DNA of 64,000 nucleotides from Raphanus sativus. Taxonomy: Eukaryota > Streptophyta > Magnoliopsida > Brassicales > Brassicaceae. Shown piece after piece: positions 22,184-32,948 of this stretch. The position numbers and the translations under genes are program-made. Below the pieces are notes generated by a model that saw only the letters and a program-made list of their open reading frames with translations, made no database searches and had not been told where the DNA came from. The DNA lies in assembly GCF_000801105.2 (NCBI RefSeq), contig NC_079514.1:24964293-25028292 (forward strand), read 5' to 3'. The first letter of the stretch is position 1, and every line of letters starts with the position of its first letter.

Positions 22184-23615
22184 TGATATCACTCAAATTA
22201 CCCTAAGGAGTGAATTACTCTCATCAAAAGAGGTCAAGTTATAGTACTTAGGGATCGAATCCACAAGGAGCTAAGGCACACACTAGATCTAATAGTTATG
22301 ACTAAGCTAGGCTAACAGTAAATAGATTATAAAGCAGTAAAAAAAATAGGAAATATATTAAATAGCAAGGGCGAACAAGGTAGTTGTTCTTATGAAACCA
22401 AGGTAGTTGATGGAAGGATGGTAGCTAGATCTAGGGTTTCTATTCAGGAATTGGGGATTATAATTTCTATAAATGCTTTAACAAGTTGCTTGCATGATAC
22501 TATAGATCTCAGCCGCTTAACATATGTGATAAATTACTGGTTAAATTACTAGATCTCTGGCCACACCTTTCGCATGATGACACAGAAAAAGAGTCGGTCG
22601 ATATCCTTTTGAGATATCGAGCGATACACCTTTCGCAGCGCCGATCGATTCACCTGTCGGGATATCGATCGACGGCTTCTAGATCTGCCTAGGCGCGAGC
22701 CGAATATGACCACAAGGTCTCAAGGAGGAACTGTCGTTCTTCTCAACGGGAGACAGGCAAGCTCAAATGGATAATTCAAGATAATCAAAGATCCTAGTGA
22801 TCTATGTTCTAGTTAGCTAATCTAGAAAGAGCATAGAGTTCAATCCATTTGATGAATATCACAACTTAGCAAGTATAGTTTGGGGCTAATCCCACAAACC
22901 TATCTGAACCATAGATCTAACATGTGGATCTATTCAGACATGAAGTTTGTCACATAAATCATAGATGAAAATGCAATAGATAAATAATCCAAAAGCAAAG
23001 GAGTTCCAGGAGGAATCTCAAGGAGTTCCTCCCTTCTCTCCTAAGAGAAACAATGAAAACAAAGAAAGCGTAGAAAGCGTAGCCGTCAACAATGGCTTAG
23101 AAATAATATAAATAGGGTTTCTGGTCGTCAAGGGTATTTTGGTAACTTTGTGGTGACTCCTGGGCTTCAGTCGGTCATGAAATATACTCAGCCCACATTC
23201 TGATGTCCCTGTCGATCGACATGCAGTGTGCTGTGTCGATCGACATACAATCCTCTTCTCGGCAGCTTCCTCTCGCGAGGCAGACTGACCACGCTTCAGT
23301 AAAACGGACATAACTTCCGATCTAACCGTTGGATTGATCTCAAACCGGTGGCATTGGAAAGATAACTCAAAGCTATAGCCTGTTTCCAAAAATGGGATAA
23401 ATCCAATGGTAAAAAGGTCTCCATCGAGAGCTAAAAATCTGAAGCGTCTGTGCAGTCCTGCACTGCGAAAGACTCCAAAAGGCACCAAAATCACCATATA
23501 TCTCCAAATCGTCCCTGAACCTGTAAATACTTTAAGTAGACTCCAATACATAGTAAATAGTATATAAAACACTTATATACCATGGGTAAAAATGGGTAAA
23601 ATCCATGGTATATCA
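22184..23615 (-). repeat. 3' LTR of gag-only element copy 2
   Basis: TGATATCA start and GGTATATCA end on the + strand. It contains several TCGATCGA motifs even though it is non-coding. Open frames in it show no domain. Confidence 0.93.
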
Positions 23616-23630
23616 ATTCCCCAGACTTAC
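23616..23630 (-). promoter_or_regulatory. Polypurine tract of gag-only element copy 2
   Basis: GTAAGTCTGGGGAAT on the - strand abuts the 3' LTR. It shares the AAGTCTGGGG core with the three internal tracts at 24615-25260. The 23631-24600 stretch shows no gene. Confidence 0.75.
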
Positions 23631-24614
23631 CCTTTTGCTTGTCCTCAAGCAAAACAAACAGGCAGTCTCTCTGAAAGAGGTTTGAAGACAGTAGGGACTC
23701 AAAGGATTTAAAAAACTCAGTCATCATCTCTCTAGTAATGCAAGCCAAATCATTAAACATCCTAACCTTAGAAGCATATTATACAATATCCTAGTATAGC
23801 AACCAAATTCAACTAATTCCACTACCTAATAGATCATGTCTGACAATCCCCTCTACTAACCTCATTTCTTGCATAAAAATAAAAGTGTAGGCTTTACCTT
23901 GGGAGTATTGATCAAACGACACATGGATTCAACTCAAACAAGTTTTTGAACACACAGATAGTCTTCTCTGATCCCTTTCTCCCCTCATCTCTCTTCTCTG
24001 AATCTCTTATTAGTTTCAATTTCAACAGGTTTCGATGCTACAAAGGTCATCTAGTCTATCTCATTGACATTTGCATTTGTAACTCATACATTTTGACAAA
24101 GTGTAGCGAATAATGGGGTCCAGGTAATTTACCTATCCCTCGTTTCCACAATGTGTGATCATCCTTGAGATTTAGAATAATGGGGTCGCAGGAGACACTC
24201 CTACCCCTCTGCCTCTCGAGAAATCATATCAATCTTTTATTTATAACTTAGATCCTGAGATGCCGAAGAGAGAGAAGGAAGGGAACCAGAAACACACAGA
24301 CTTTTTACCTTCCAGACTTGCAGGAGGATTCCGATCCAATGGTTACCAAGCCCCAAGACAAGCAAATCAAGTCAGTATTAGGTTGGAGGTCAGCTTTGGT
24401 TCCTTCAAACAATTTCAGCAAGTACAAACATAGTTGACAGGTTGATCCACTTTAGTATATCTAGTACTTCTGCAGTCAGTAAATCTAAGACTGGTCTAAA
24501 GAGTGGTTAGATGACAAGTAATAAATCGAATAAGATCATCATCCCCTTCTTGACTCAATAAAAACTTTTTTGAAAACATTTTAGATAAGACTCATAAAGT
24601 AGATAATCATTAAT

Positions 24615-25290
24615 AATTCCCCCCAGACTTAAATTACACTGTCCCCAGTGTAAAACAGTCGGTGGTAAGGTGAAAATAATAAAGCATAATTACGAAAGTT
24701 AACAAGTTAGAACGATATACCAGCTCGCTGATGTCTGTGTTGATCGACACAATGAAGTATCAATCGATCGTTGAAGATGAAGCGTTGTCGAACGATATCG
24801 ATATTATCTGATCAGTCGATGGCTAGAAATATCGTTTGACACAATGAAGAGACAATCGATCGTTTGATATGAAGTGCTGGCGATCGATATCGAGCTGGTC
24901 TCATCGGGCGATGTGCTGAGCAATCGTTTACCTGGATCTGGTTTTTTTTTTTTTTTCAAAACTAAAACACAGTATCAGTAGAACCTCCCCCAGACTTAAA
25001 TAACACTATAATGGTGTTACCAAGTCGGAGATTGGTGAGAAATAAACCATAAGTACTCAATTTAACAAGTTAGAACGAAATACCTGACCGGAATAGATGT
25101 TGATCGATGTAAATGTGTTGTCATCGGTCGTGGCAGATTTGGTTATGTCGATCGATATCGACTTCTTCTCGTCGGTCGATATTATGGTAATCGTTTACTT
25201 GGGTCCCTATTCTAAATAGCTAATCTAAAATATAATATTAGTACGACGTCCCCCAGACTTAAACAACACTGTTACCAGTGTTATACAGTC
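24615..25290 (-). repeat. Three tandem copies of a hairpin-plus-polypurine module
   Basis: On the - strand each copy has a conserved leader (about TTATTTTCTCACCA..GACT), a hairpin, then TTTAAGTCTGGGGG. Hairpins: 24634-24653 (8-bp stem TTACACTG, GGGA loop), 25001-25019 (6-bp stem, mismatched interior) and 25265-25282 (7-bp stem AACACTG, GTAA loop). Copies are spaced about 370 and 260 bp with TCGATCGA-rich DNA between. The single module of copy 1 is at 6081-6117. Confidence 0.7.
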
Positions 25291-25802
25291 TAAGTTTGGT
25301 GGGAGAATAAATCATAAGGACAATAATTAACAAGGAAAAACAGTATACCTAACGTTGATGTGAATATTGACCAACACAGTTAAGTGGCGATCGATACTCT
25401 TGATGTTCTATCGATCAACACAATTAAGTGGCGATCGATCGATGCTATTAATACTCTGTCGACCGATGCTGCGCAGTCATCAGCCGATATTGGTATATCA
25501 ATGCTTTGTCCATGAATCTTCTCCTGTAACCTAACATAGATAAAACACTAAAAGTCTAAAAGTTAGTAACAAATAACTAATAAAACGAATTAACTAAATT
25601 TTTTTTTTACCTGCAACAATTAAAAACAAAAATCAGTAGTATATGAAAATAAAACCAAATTGAAAACAAACTTTCAGTGGGTTGCCTCCCACTCAGCGCT
25701 TATTTTTAGTCATTAGCTTGACTTTTGGAGATCTGATTTGTTTCGGATGAGAATGAGAACATGCTCCAAAACAAATCTCAATGTCCAATCTTTGAGGCTT
25801 TA

Positions 25803-26636
25803 TCATTCTTGTGTGAAAGCCTCCTCCATAGACTTTTCTCCTTTGTCTATCATCTCAGCAATAAGGAGTGCTCGAAGCCTTGCAAACGGGTGTGAGAAGT
25901 TTCTGCTGCACACTCTGGATTTCCTAACACCATCTGAGAAGTAAGGAGTCAATGGTAACTGAGAACCTCCCTTGGTTCGTTTCCGCTTCTTCCAATTTCT
26001 CCTCTTCTTTCCCACAGACTTGTGTAGTCTCACTCCAAATTTCCTGACATCATCGGAGAAGTGAGGAATCAATGATAACTGGGAATCCCTTTTGGTTCTT
26101 TTCCTCTTCCTCCAATTCATCATCATCTTTCCCCCAGACTTGTCTGAACGCGTGGTGGTATCTCCATCAAAAATATTTACACACACTTCATACTCATTCT
26201 GCTCTGATTCGCGTCTGGTATCGACCGATGAACCAGTGGTAGTGTCGATCAATGACATATTGATGATGTCGATCGGTGGTATCCGGTAGATGTCGATCGA
26301 TGGTGGAGTGATATTATCGATTGATGTTTTCTGAACAGTGCCGATCGAGACTTTTTCTCTGAGGCTTTTGTCGACTTCAGTTATACACCTCATCTCCCTC
26401 TGAGAAGCTACTACATGCTGATGATCATTAAATACTCCATTGCAGGAATCTAGATGTATACCTCTATCTGGTGGTATAGGAGATTCAGCTTCAAACACGG
26501 TACAGGGAACCACAATATTCACAGGGTCATGTATCCTCTTCGCTCTTTTGCAAATCCCAGCAGCTTCTTCTGCGCATATGGGTCTTAGGTGTTCAGGGAC
26601 AGCAAGGAATGAAGTTTCAGACTCGTGCATCCTCAC
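25803..26636 (-). CDS. SID-rich polyprotein segment of gag-only element copy 2
   Basis: A 277-codon open frame. Its central part has PPSID, IPPIDI and SLIDTTT repeats derived from TCGATCGA DNA. The C-terminal third is a tandem duplication of about 38 residues, each with a basic NWRKRKRTKR or NWKKRKRTKG cluster followed by PxFSDxVRK. The basic clusters look like nuclear localisation or nucleic-acid-binding patches. No enzyme domain is seen. It follows the gag ORF (26664-28154) in the same frame, separated by one or more stops, and was probably part of one long polyprotein. Confidence 0.5.
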   Translation of the reverse strand: MRMHESETSFLAVPEHLRPICAEEAAGICKRAKRIHDPVNIVVPCTVFEAESPIPPDRGIHLDSCNGVFNDHQHVVASQREMRCITEVDKSLREKVSIGTVQKTSIDNITPPSIDIYRIPPIDIINMSLIDTTTGSSVDTRRESEQNEYEVCVNIFDGDTTTRSDKSGGKMMMNWRKRKRTKRDSQLSLIPHFSDDVRKFGVRLHKSVGKKRRNWKKRKRTKGGSQLPLTPYFSDGVRKSRVCSRNFSHPFARLRALLIAEMIDKGEKSMEEAFTQE

Positions 26637-26663
26637 TTCAATCGGTTCCGACTCAACTGTGTA

Positions 26664-28154
26664 TCATGGTAGCTCATCAAATGATGTGTGTCGATCGATG
26701 CACTCGGGTGGGTGTAGATCGATGATGAAGGGTGGGTAACGATCGATCTCATCATGTTGGTATTGATCGATGCTAGCCTTTGACGAAGTCTCCATATCTT
26801 TTCTCATAGTGTTCCGCTCGTCGTCAAGCTTCTGTTCCGACTCAAGCCATTCCTCCAGCTCTATGAAGTCTTCCATAGTGACTTCTACACTCGAATCCAA
26901 GTCTCCAAGTTGTTTTCCACCCTCTAACTCTAAAAATTCTTCTAGCTTCAAGAAATCTTCCATGGTGATCTCTTGTTCTTCATTTGGGTCAGGATAACAA
27001 CTTGATACATCAGTGTACTCCAGTGTCGAGTCTGTAGTGTCCTGAGGACAACTCAAACTTTCATGGACTTCAAGTGGTATCGATCTGTGACAAACGTCTC
27101 TGTCGATCGATGTTGAGATGCTGGTGTCGATTGATTCTGAAGTGATGTTGTCGATCGATGTCGAGGTCGCGGGGTCAATCGATGCCGGGCTTGTGTCACT
27201 AATATCGTCTTCTTCTACTCTACTCAGCTCGCCAGATTCATGTTGTTCAACACTCTCTACCATATATTCCAGCATAGATATTACCTCAATCTCTAGATTT
27301 GCTGCAGCATTACATCGGAAGTTGTTGAGGAAGGCGTTTGTGATGTCCTTCCAGGTAGTAACAGATCTTTGTGGCAACTTCCTGAACCAACATGCTGCTT
27401 CTCCAGCAAGAGAATATGAGAATAATTTGCAGAAGTAGTAGTCTTCAGGGACTCCATTGCATTTGATGGTCGAAGCTAAATCTTCGAATGCCTCTAAGTG
27501 GTTAGTGGCATCTTCATAATGAAAACCATGAAAAGGAGTCTGACCCACAAGAGAGATATATGCAGTAGGTAGCTCAGGGATGGAGCTCTGGAATGTTGAA
27601 CGACGCAATGCAGACCTTTTAGCATATAAATCCTCAGGACTGTTGTAGTCTCTGAGTGCTCTTTGTTGTTCTGTCCCAGCATTCACAGCAGTAGCATCAG
27701 GGATTTCGAGAGGTATCGATCGATGAGACAAGTCTGTATCGATCATTTCTGAAGTGCTGATATAGATCGATGCTGAAATCGAATCACTTGTATCAGCTTT
27801 TTCTACTGTGCTCGGCTCTCCAGATCCATCTTGTTCATCATCCTCAACCGTACCATGGTTGACCAGCTGTCCTCTGTTCAGTTTGTCCCTCTGTGTATCC
27901 TCATAAGCATGTTGATCCTGAATGTCTGGCTGCTTGACATGAGTTGTTGGGGTCTCAGAATCTCCATTTTTCTCGCTGTAGACATAATCAATAATCTGGC
28001 TGATACTAGTCATTATTCCTTTCTCACGATCTTCAATCATCTTCTCCACCATGTAATCAAACCTTTTACTTCGAATTGCTACAGCTTCACTGAAAAATTT
28101 ACCTAGGAATGCGCTTTTGATGTCTTCCCAACAGGTTAGAGATCTTGGCTGCAA
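26664..28154 (-). CDS. Gag-like ORF with second capsid domain, gag-only element copy 2
   Basis: A 496-codon open frame. The N-terminus (LTCWEDIKSAFLGKFFSEAV) is the end of a first retrotransposon-gag domain. After an acidic linker a second domain follows (YISLVGQTPFHGFHYED, NHLEAFEDLASTIKCNGVPE, AACWFRKLPQRSVTTWKDI), about residues 160-300. The C-terminal half is acidic with SID repeats and two ITMEDFLKLEE-type segments. The first gag domain's front half lies upstream at about 28155-28440 in a shifted frame. Capsid-like role inferred. The ORF may still be translatable, but its original start is broken. Confidence 0.6.
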   Translation of the reverse strand: MQPRSLTCWEDIKSAFLGKFFSEAVAIRSKRFDYMVEKMIEDREKGIMTSISQIIDYVYSEKNGDSETPTTHVKQPDIQDQHAYEDTQRDKLNRGQLVNHGTVEDDEQDGSGEPSTVEKADTSDSISASIYISTSEMIDTDLSHRSIPLEIPDATAVNAGTEQQRALRDYNSPEDLYAKRSALRRSTFQSSIPELPTAYISLVGQTPFHGFHYEDATNHLEAFEDLASTIKCNGVPEDYYFCKLFSYSLAGEAACWFRKLPQRSVTTWKDITNAFLNNFRCNAAANLEIEVISMLEYMVESVEQHESGELSRVEEDDISDTSPASIDPATSTSIDNITSESIDTSISTSIDRDVCHRSIPLEVHESLSCPQDTTDSTLEYTDVSSCYPDPNEEQEITMEDFLKLEEFLELEGGKQLGDLDSSVEVTMEDFIELEEWLESEQKLDDERNTMRKDMETSSKASIDQYQHDEIDRYPPFIIDLHPPECIDRHTSFDELP

Positions 28155-28440
28155 CTTACTAAACCAGCTAAAACCATCTCCAGATAAAAAATATGGGAAA
28201 ATCTTGCAGATAATGTGATCTACATGTACCTCATTCTGCTTGTTTGCTAATGAGAGGGCTGATGAGGCTAACCCTCGAGTGTCTCGATAAGATCTTTGGG
28301 ATTTTCAAAAGGAAGACCTTTGAAAGGGTCCTCGCTTCCCAAATCATACCATTGGCTTGTCAAATTAAAGTCGTTTGTCTCAGCAACATCAATCACATCA
28401 GGGATTAAATCACCATCTGCATTAATCAATTGTCATCTGG
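28155..28440 (-). pseudogene. Front half of first gag domain, frameshifted
   Basis: On the - strand it reads GLPFENPKDLIETLEG, then after a frame change LASSALSLANKQNEVHVDHI and FPYFLSGDGFSWFSKLQ, joining the 26664-28154 ORF. Together they form a gag domain distinct from the second one downstream, so the element carries a gag duplication. Confidence 0.55.
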
Positions 28441-28559
28441 GGTTGCAAGGGCGACCTTCTTCGTCTCGCCAGATACCTCTCTTATCAATCTTAAGTATGA
28501 GTGCTCTGACCTCCTTTGTCTCCCCGCAAGTGGTGTTGGTCGACTCTTGATGAACAAAA

Positions 28560-29126
28560 TTTTCCTGCATGGGATGAACAGTGTCCGGATGAACAGTACC
28601 CGAATGAACAGTGTCGCGGTGAACAGTGTTTTGGTAAACAGTACCGCGATGAACAGTGTCGCGATGAACAGTACCCGATGAACAGTGTCGCGATGAACAG
28701 TACCGCGATTAACAGTGTCGCGATGAACAGTACCCCGATGAACAGTGTCTCGGTGAACAGTGTCGATCGACGTCGGATGATCAGTGTCTATCGACGTCGG
28801 ATGAACAGTATCGATCGACGTCGGATGAACAGTATCGATCGACGTCGGATGAACAGTATCGATCGATACGGGATGAACAGTGTTCGGATGAACAGTGTTT
28901 TCGTGAATAGTGCCGAAGTGAACAGTATCGATCGACACGGGTTGAACAGTGTCGATCGACGTCGGATGAATAGTGTCGCGATGAACAGTGTCACGATGAA
29001 AAGTATCGATCGACACAGAATGAACAGTGTCGATCGATTTCGGATGAACAGTGTTTTCGTGAACAGTACTCCGATGAATAGTACCAGGATGAATAGTAAT
29101 CGGATGAATAGTACCTGGATGAACAG
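28560..29126. repeat. Frame-preserving GATGAACAGT minisatellite in gag (left part)
   Basis: Units of 15 bp (GATGAACAGTGTCGC type) and 24 bp (with an added ATCGATCGACGTCG segment) alternate. On the - strand they encode TVHRD and SIDTVHPT peptides. Both unit sizes are multiples of three. The level-3 element inserted in a GAACAGT unit; the rest of the array continues at 38408-38480. Confidence 0.85.
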
Positions 29127-30551
29127 TGTGGGAACCGAAATTCGCAATGTCGATTTTAAGTAAGTAAATCGAAGGAAAACTAAGTAAACCTAGCTTTCCC
29201 TGAAGGCTCGGATTCTCTGTGATAACCAAACGAAAATGATAAAACAAAGCAACGTAGCGGAAAGATTGCACTAAGGCGTTTTATTAAATAGATGGTACAA
29301 TATTCTTCCGAAAAAAGGGAAGTAGAGAAACGCTGAAGCAAAAAGCGACGGAAATAAAGGAGACAAAGCGTTCCAAGCTTTGCTCCGCTAGTCTAACCTC
29401 CTAAGTCCTAAGCTAGCAGGAATTCTCTAAGTCCCTAAGTTTCGGATTTGCTCTCTCTCTAGGATTTTTTGCTCTGCCTTCCTTCCTCTCCCCAAGCTCC
29501 TTTATATACTCCTTCTTATGACGGTCTATTCTTCTTCTGGGCCGCAGGGCGGGCTTCTTTCCATTTTCGTCGGCCTCCGCGTTTTTTAGGAAACTTGACA
29601 TTTGTCCATCCGACGATTTAACATTTATCTTGTTATGTAAAGATAAGCGTAAATCGTCGTATCCATCTCAGATAATCGTAGACTGACAGTTCGATCGCGT
29701 TTGGTCCCTTTCGGACCGTCTTTAGGACTTCCGTTGTTTTATACGATCTCTTTAGAAGTTCCTCGTTCATTCGTAGAGTTGAGACGAATGGTGTTTTAAG
29801 ATGACCATCGCTGTTTCGTACGAAGAATCTAAGATCTTCCTTCCCGTCGATGTCTTACGAGTTTTCCGAAATGTTTCCGATGGTTTCGCGAAGACTTAGG
29901 AAAGACTCGAAGTACAGATTTCTGATTGCCGGGAACTAGGACTCGTGTACCGAAGATCATCGACCGAAGACCCGAGCCAGCACGGGGCTAGCCGCCCGGC
30001 GGCCACGGCCAGCACGGGCGCTAGCCGCCGGCGGCCACGGCCAGCACGGGACTAGCCGCCCGGCGGCCACGGCCAGCACGGGCGCTAGCCGCCGGCGGCC
30101 ACGGCCAGAACGGGGCTAGCTGCCCGGCGGCCACGGCCAGCACGGGCGCTAGCCGCCGGCGGCCACGGCCAGCACAGGGCTAGCCGCGGCGGCCACGGCC
30201 AGCACGCACGGGCTAGCCGCCCGGCGGCCACGGCCAGCACGGGCGCTAGCCGCCGGCGGCCACGGCCAGCACGGGGCTAGCCGCCCGGCGGCCACGGCCA
30301 GCACGGGCGCTAGCCGCCGGCGGCCACGGCCAGCACGGGGCTAGCCGCCCGGCGGCCACGGCCAGCACGGGCGCTAGCCGCCGGCGGCCACGGCCAGCAC
30401 GGGGCTAGCCGCCCGGCGGCTACGGCCAAGGCCTGGGTCGGCTGCTCGGTTCCTTCGGTCTACGGGTGTTCGTGTTCGTTTGTCGGAAGGTTTTTCGTAT
30501 GACAAATAGACTTAGCCGTTGATTTCGAGATAACCGTTTTTGACCCCAACA
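29127..30551 (-). repeat. 3' LTR of level-3 element
   Basis: TGTGGGAACC to CCCCAACA. The - strand TATA box (GTATATAAAG) lies at about 29500-29509. U3 holds fourteen 32-bp GC-rich monomers at 29973-30430. Confidence 0.93.
29973..30430. repeat. 32-bp GC-rich tandem array, 14 monomers (3' LTR)
   Basis: Two monomer types alternate: CCAGCACGGGGCTAGCCGCC.. and CCAGCACGGGCGCTAGCCGC.., each 32 bp, making a 64-bp dimer. Monomer 7 is 30 bp and monomer 8 is 35 bp. GCTAGC and GGCGGCC/GGCCGCC palindromes recur in every unit. Confidence 0.92.
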
Positions 30552-30564
30552 GTTAGCCCCCCAG
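30552..30564 (-). promoter_or_regulatory. Polypurine tract of level-3 element
   Basis: CTGGGGGGCTAAC on the - strand abuts the 3' LTR. It is identical to the tract at 20508-20520 of the truncated sister. Confidence 0.8.
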
Positions 30565-30732
30565 CATGCAAGACGCGGGAGCGATTTTGTGTGCGAAGGA
30601 TTTGAAAATCGAAATTTTCGGCTATGAATATTTTATTCCGAAAAACTCTACCACCTTTGATTTCTTATAAGTAGCACTCCATCTTCCTCTCATTTTTCAC
30701 TCACTTTCCTTTCCTCAAATTTTTTAGAAAAC

Positions 30733-31874
30733 ATGGCTTTCTCTCCAAATGACAAGAAGGATTCTGATGTCGAAATGAGTGAAGCTAACCAAGCCTCGTT
30801 GGCGCAAGATTCTCCTGCTCTTACGCAGACATTCGTCGAGGGGTTCAGTTCTTTTCAGGACAAGATGGAGCGACGCCGTGCTGAGATGGAGTCTAGCGTG
30901 GCAGGTCCCAGTGCTACTTCTGTGGTTCCGACTCTCGGTTCCGATGTCACTTTAACCCCGGATCCCGCGGCTTTGGTTCTTGGACCCGACGTTACCCCAG
31001 TCTCGATCTCCACACTCCCAGCCTCTGGACCCGATGTCCCTTTGCCTGCTGGAGAAATTGTCGTTTCGGAGCAAGTACCCGATGTCCAGGCTCGCCCGGA
31101 GGATTCCCCTTTCGCGCCGATAGTGGTTTCGGAGGATGCGGTTGAAGTCATGCCTCCTCCTCCAGAAAAGAAGAGAGAGATCGTTTTGGGACTTCCCGCG
31201 TCCAACGCTGTTCCGCCATCGAGGGGACGTTCAAGAGCTGGGGCTGTCGGGTCAGCGAAGAGGAAAAGGTGTACTAGGAGTGAGGAAGGCGAGGTTTCGG
31301 CGAGACTATCGCAGCATCGCTCCAAGGTATTTCGTGAGAACCTTCTTTCCTTTGCTATCCCTTCGATTCTCACATTTTTTCATGTGATCAGTTTGTGTCG
31401 TTGATCGACGGGATGCTTGGAGATTGTGGATTGGAGGTTACACGTTTGTCCAAGGAGCTGGATTCGTCGCGGGAAACTCTGAAGCGTACCGAGGCTGTGC
31501 TTCAATCGATTGAGAGCACTCATGCTGCCCAGACGTCGACGCTCGAAGCTAGGATCAGCGATCTCGAGCGTGATCTGGGAAAGACTGTGAGCTCGCTGCT
31601 CAAAGCGAAGGAGGAGAAGAAGAGCAAGTCTTCGGAAGTTCGACGTCTGAAGAGGCGGATTCAGCGCTTTGAGGAGGCGGGAACTTGCACTGCGGTGGAG
31701 CTTGCCGGCCCGTCATCCTCGGGTGCCCTTATCCCGGGCTCGGAAATTCCAGAGGTCCAGGATGCTGAAATTGTTGCGGACAAGGGTGGTGAGGAAGTCG
31801 GCGAGGGTGATGGCGAAGCTGTTCCTGCCTTGGGTGAATCGGAGGATGAAGGCGGTGTCCCGGAGGACGCCTAG
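30733..31874 (+). CDS. Antisense additional ORF of level-3 element, one intron
   Basis: Encoded opposite to pol, 180 bp from the 3' LTR, in the same place as the antisense ORFs at 12924 and 20336. Exon 1 (30733-31326, 198 codons) is acidic, Pro/Val-rich, with a basic SAKRKRCTRSEEGE patch at its end. A 65-bp intron (31327-31391; GTATTT..GATCAG) can be removed in frame. Exon 2 (31392-31874) encodes a coiled coil (about 30-100 in the exon) and an acidic tail ending in a TAG. The folded transposon-protein domain of the sister copy is missing, so this is a shortened form. No enzyme motif. Role unknown. Confidence 0.6.
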
Positions 31875-32948
31875 GTTGATCAATCCCTGAGGGGATTTTT
31901 ATTTTGATTATATTTCGGCCGTTGGTTGGCCATCATGTATGATTTCGGGACTGGCCGTTGGTGGCTTTGAATCCCTGCCCTTTTTAGGGCGCTGTATTGA
32001 ATTCGCGGTACGCGTTTATAAAATATTTTGCGTTTTAGAACTTCTGTTTGTCGAAGTTAGAGGGGCAGGGTGTGAGTTGTCGTCTCATTCCTGCCTCCCT
32101 GACGATCACCGTATCCGTAGTTTGTACAAAGCGAGATTTTCCTGCGGTTTACGATTTACGCGAAAATTCGTGGAAACGTACAGATTTGAGTGAAGAGACA
32201 AGTTTTGGGATCTCGCGTCGTTGACGCTTTGCCTATGAGATGTTAAGATACCAGCAAGGCTGGGTTTAGGGCACGACCTAGGTTTACTCTCAGACTGAGG
32301 CTGTGCGATGACAAATCGGCTTTCGTTTTGCCTGTTCGTGATTTTAACCTGATTCGTACCGTTTTAAAATCCGCGAAGTGGTATCGGCTTATATGATTTG
32401 TATGGGCACGAATCGAGCTACTTCCTTTACGAAGTGCTGAACCAAATTTGGATTTTTTGTATAGCGCGCTATGGGATCCTTGTCGGATGTAAAAGAGCCT
32501 ACCCTTGGGTGGCTTGTCTGTTTAGGACGTTAGAGTTCGTTTGTTGTGATCAGCAACAACGATATGATACCGTTTAGGAGGCGTACGAAAGTTTTAATCG
32601 AAAAACGGATGTTCGGGCACGAAGCGACGTCTCGCAGTGCTTTGAAGTTTGTTTTTCTTATGCCATAGAGGACTATGGGCTTTTTGGAAATCGCGGAATG
32701 TTTCCGGGCGATAGTTTTATGGTTTGTTCGATGGATAATGGATCCATTGTTAAGGCCGTTAGGCGAATTGATTGTGGAAAGTTTTCGAAAGTTCGGTTTT
32801 TTCGAAAATTGTGGGAGCGTGCGGGTGTACGCACCCCACTCCCCCTTTTTAAATCGGGGGGATAGCTGAACCCACCGGTTGGCGAGTTGCCTACGTACCT
32901 CTTTCGAGGATCAAGCCATCTCGTAGTTCTGTTGTCCACGTTTACGTT
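31875..32948. other. Non-coding stretch between antisense ORF and pol of level-3 element
   Basis: No gene is visible. It begins with a T-rich, terminator-like region and contains a segment (about 32220-32470) conserved, inverted, at 17800-18120 in the sister element, including TATAGCGCGCTAT, a 13-base palindrome. Confidence 0.6.

Noticed and set aside
23018..23572. 184-codon frame in the LTR of the gag-only element
   Set aside because: The same region in the partner LTR (39650-40204) is broken in the middle and no domain is present; LTR sequence, not a gene.
28516..29163. Long + strand open frames made of MNSVDRRRMNS-type repeats
   Set aside because: They are the antisense reading of the GATGAACAGT minisatellite; a repeat unit with a length divisible by three opens several frames at once.
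28426..29271. 281-codon - strand frame with SIDTVHP repeats as a single gene
   Set aside because: Its first part lies in the LTR of the level-3 element, so the frame crosses an insertion junction by chance; only the part below 29127 belongs to the gag-only element.
29973..30430. CRISPR-like array of regular repeats
   Set aside because: Monomers are contiguous with no unique spacers, lie inside an LTR, and the genome is a plant.
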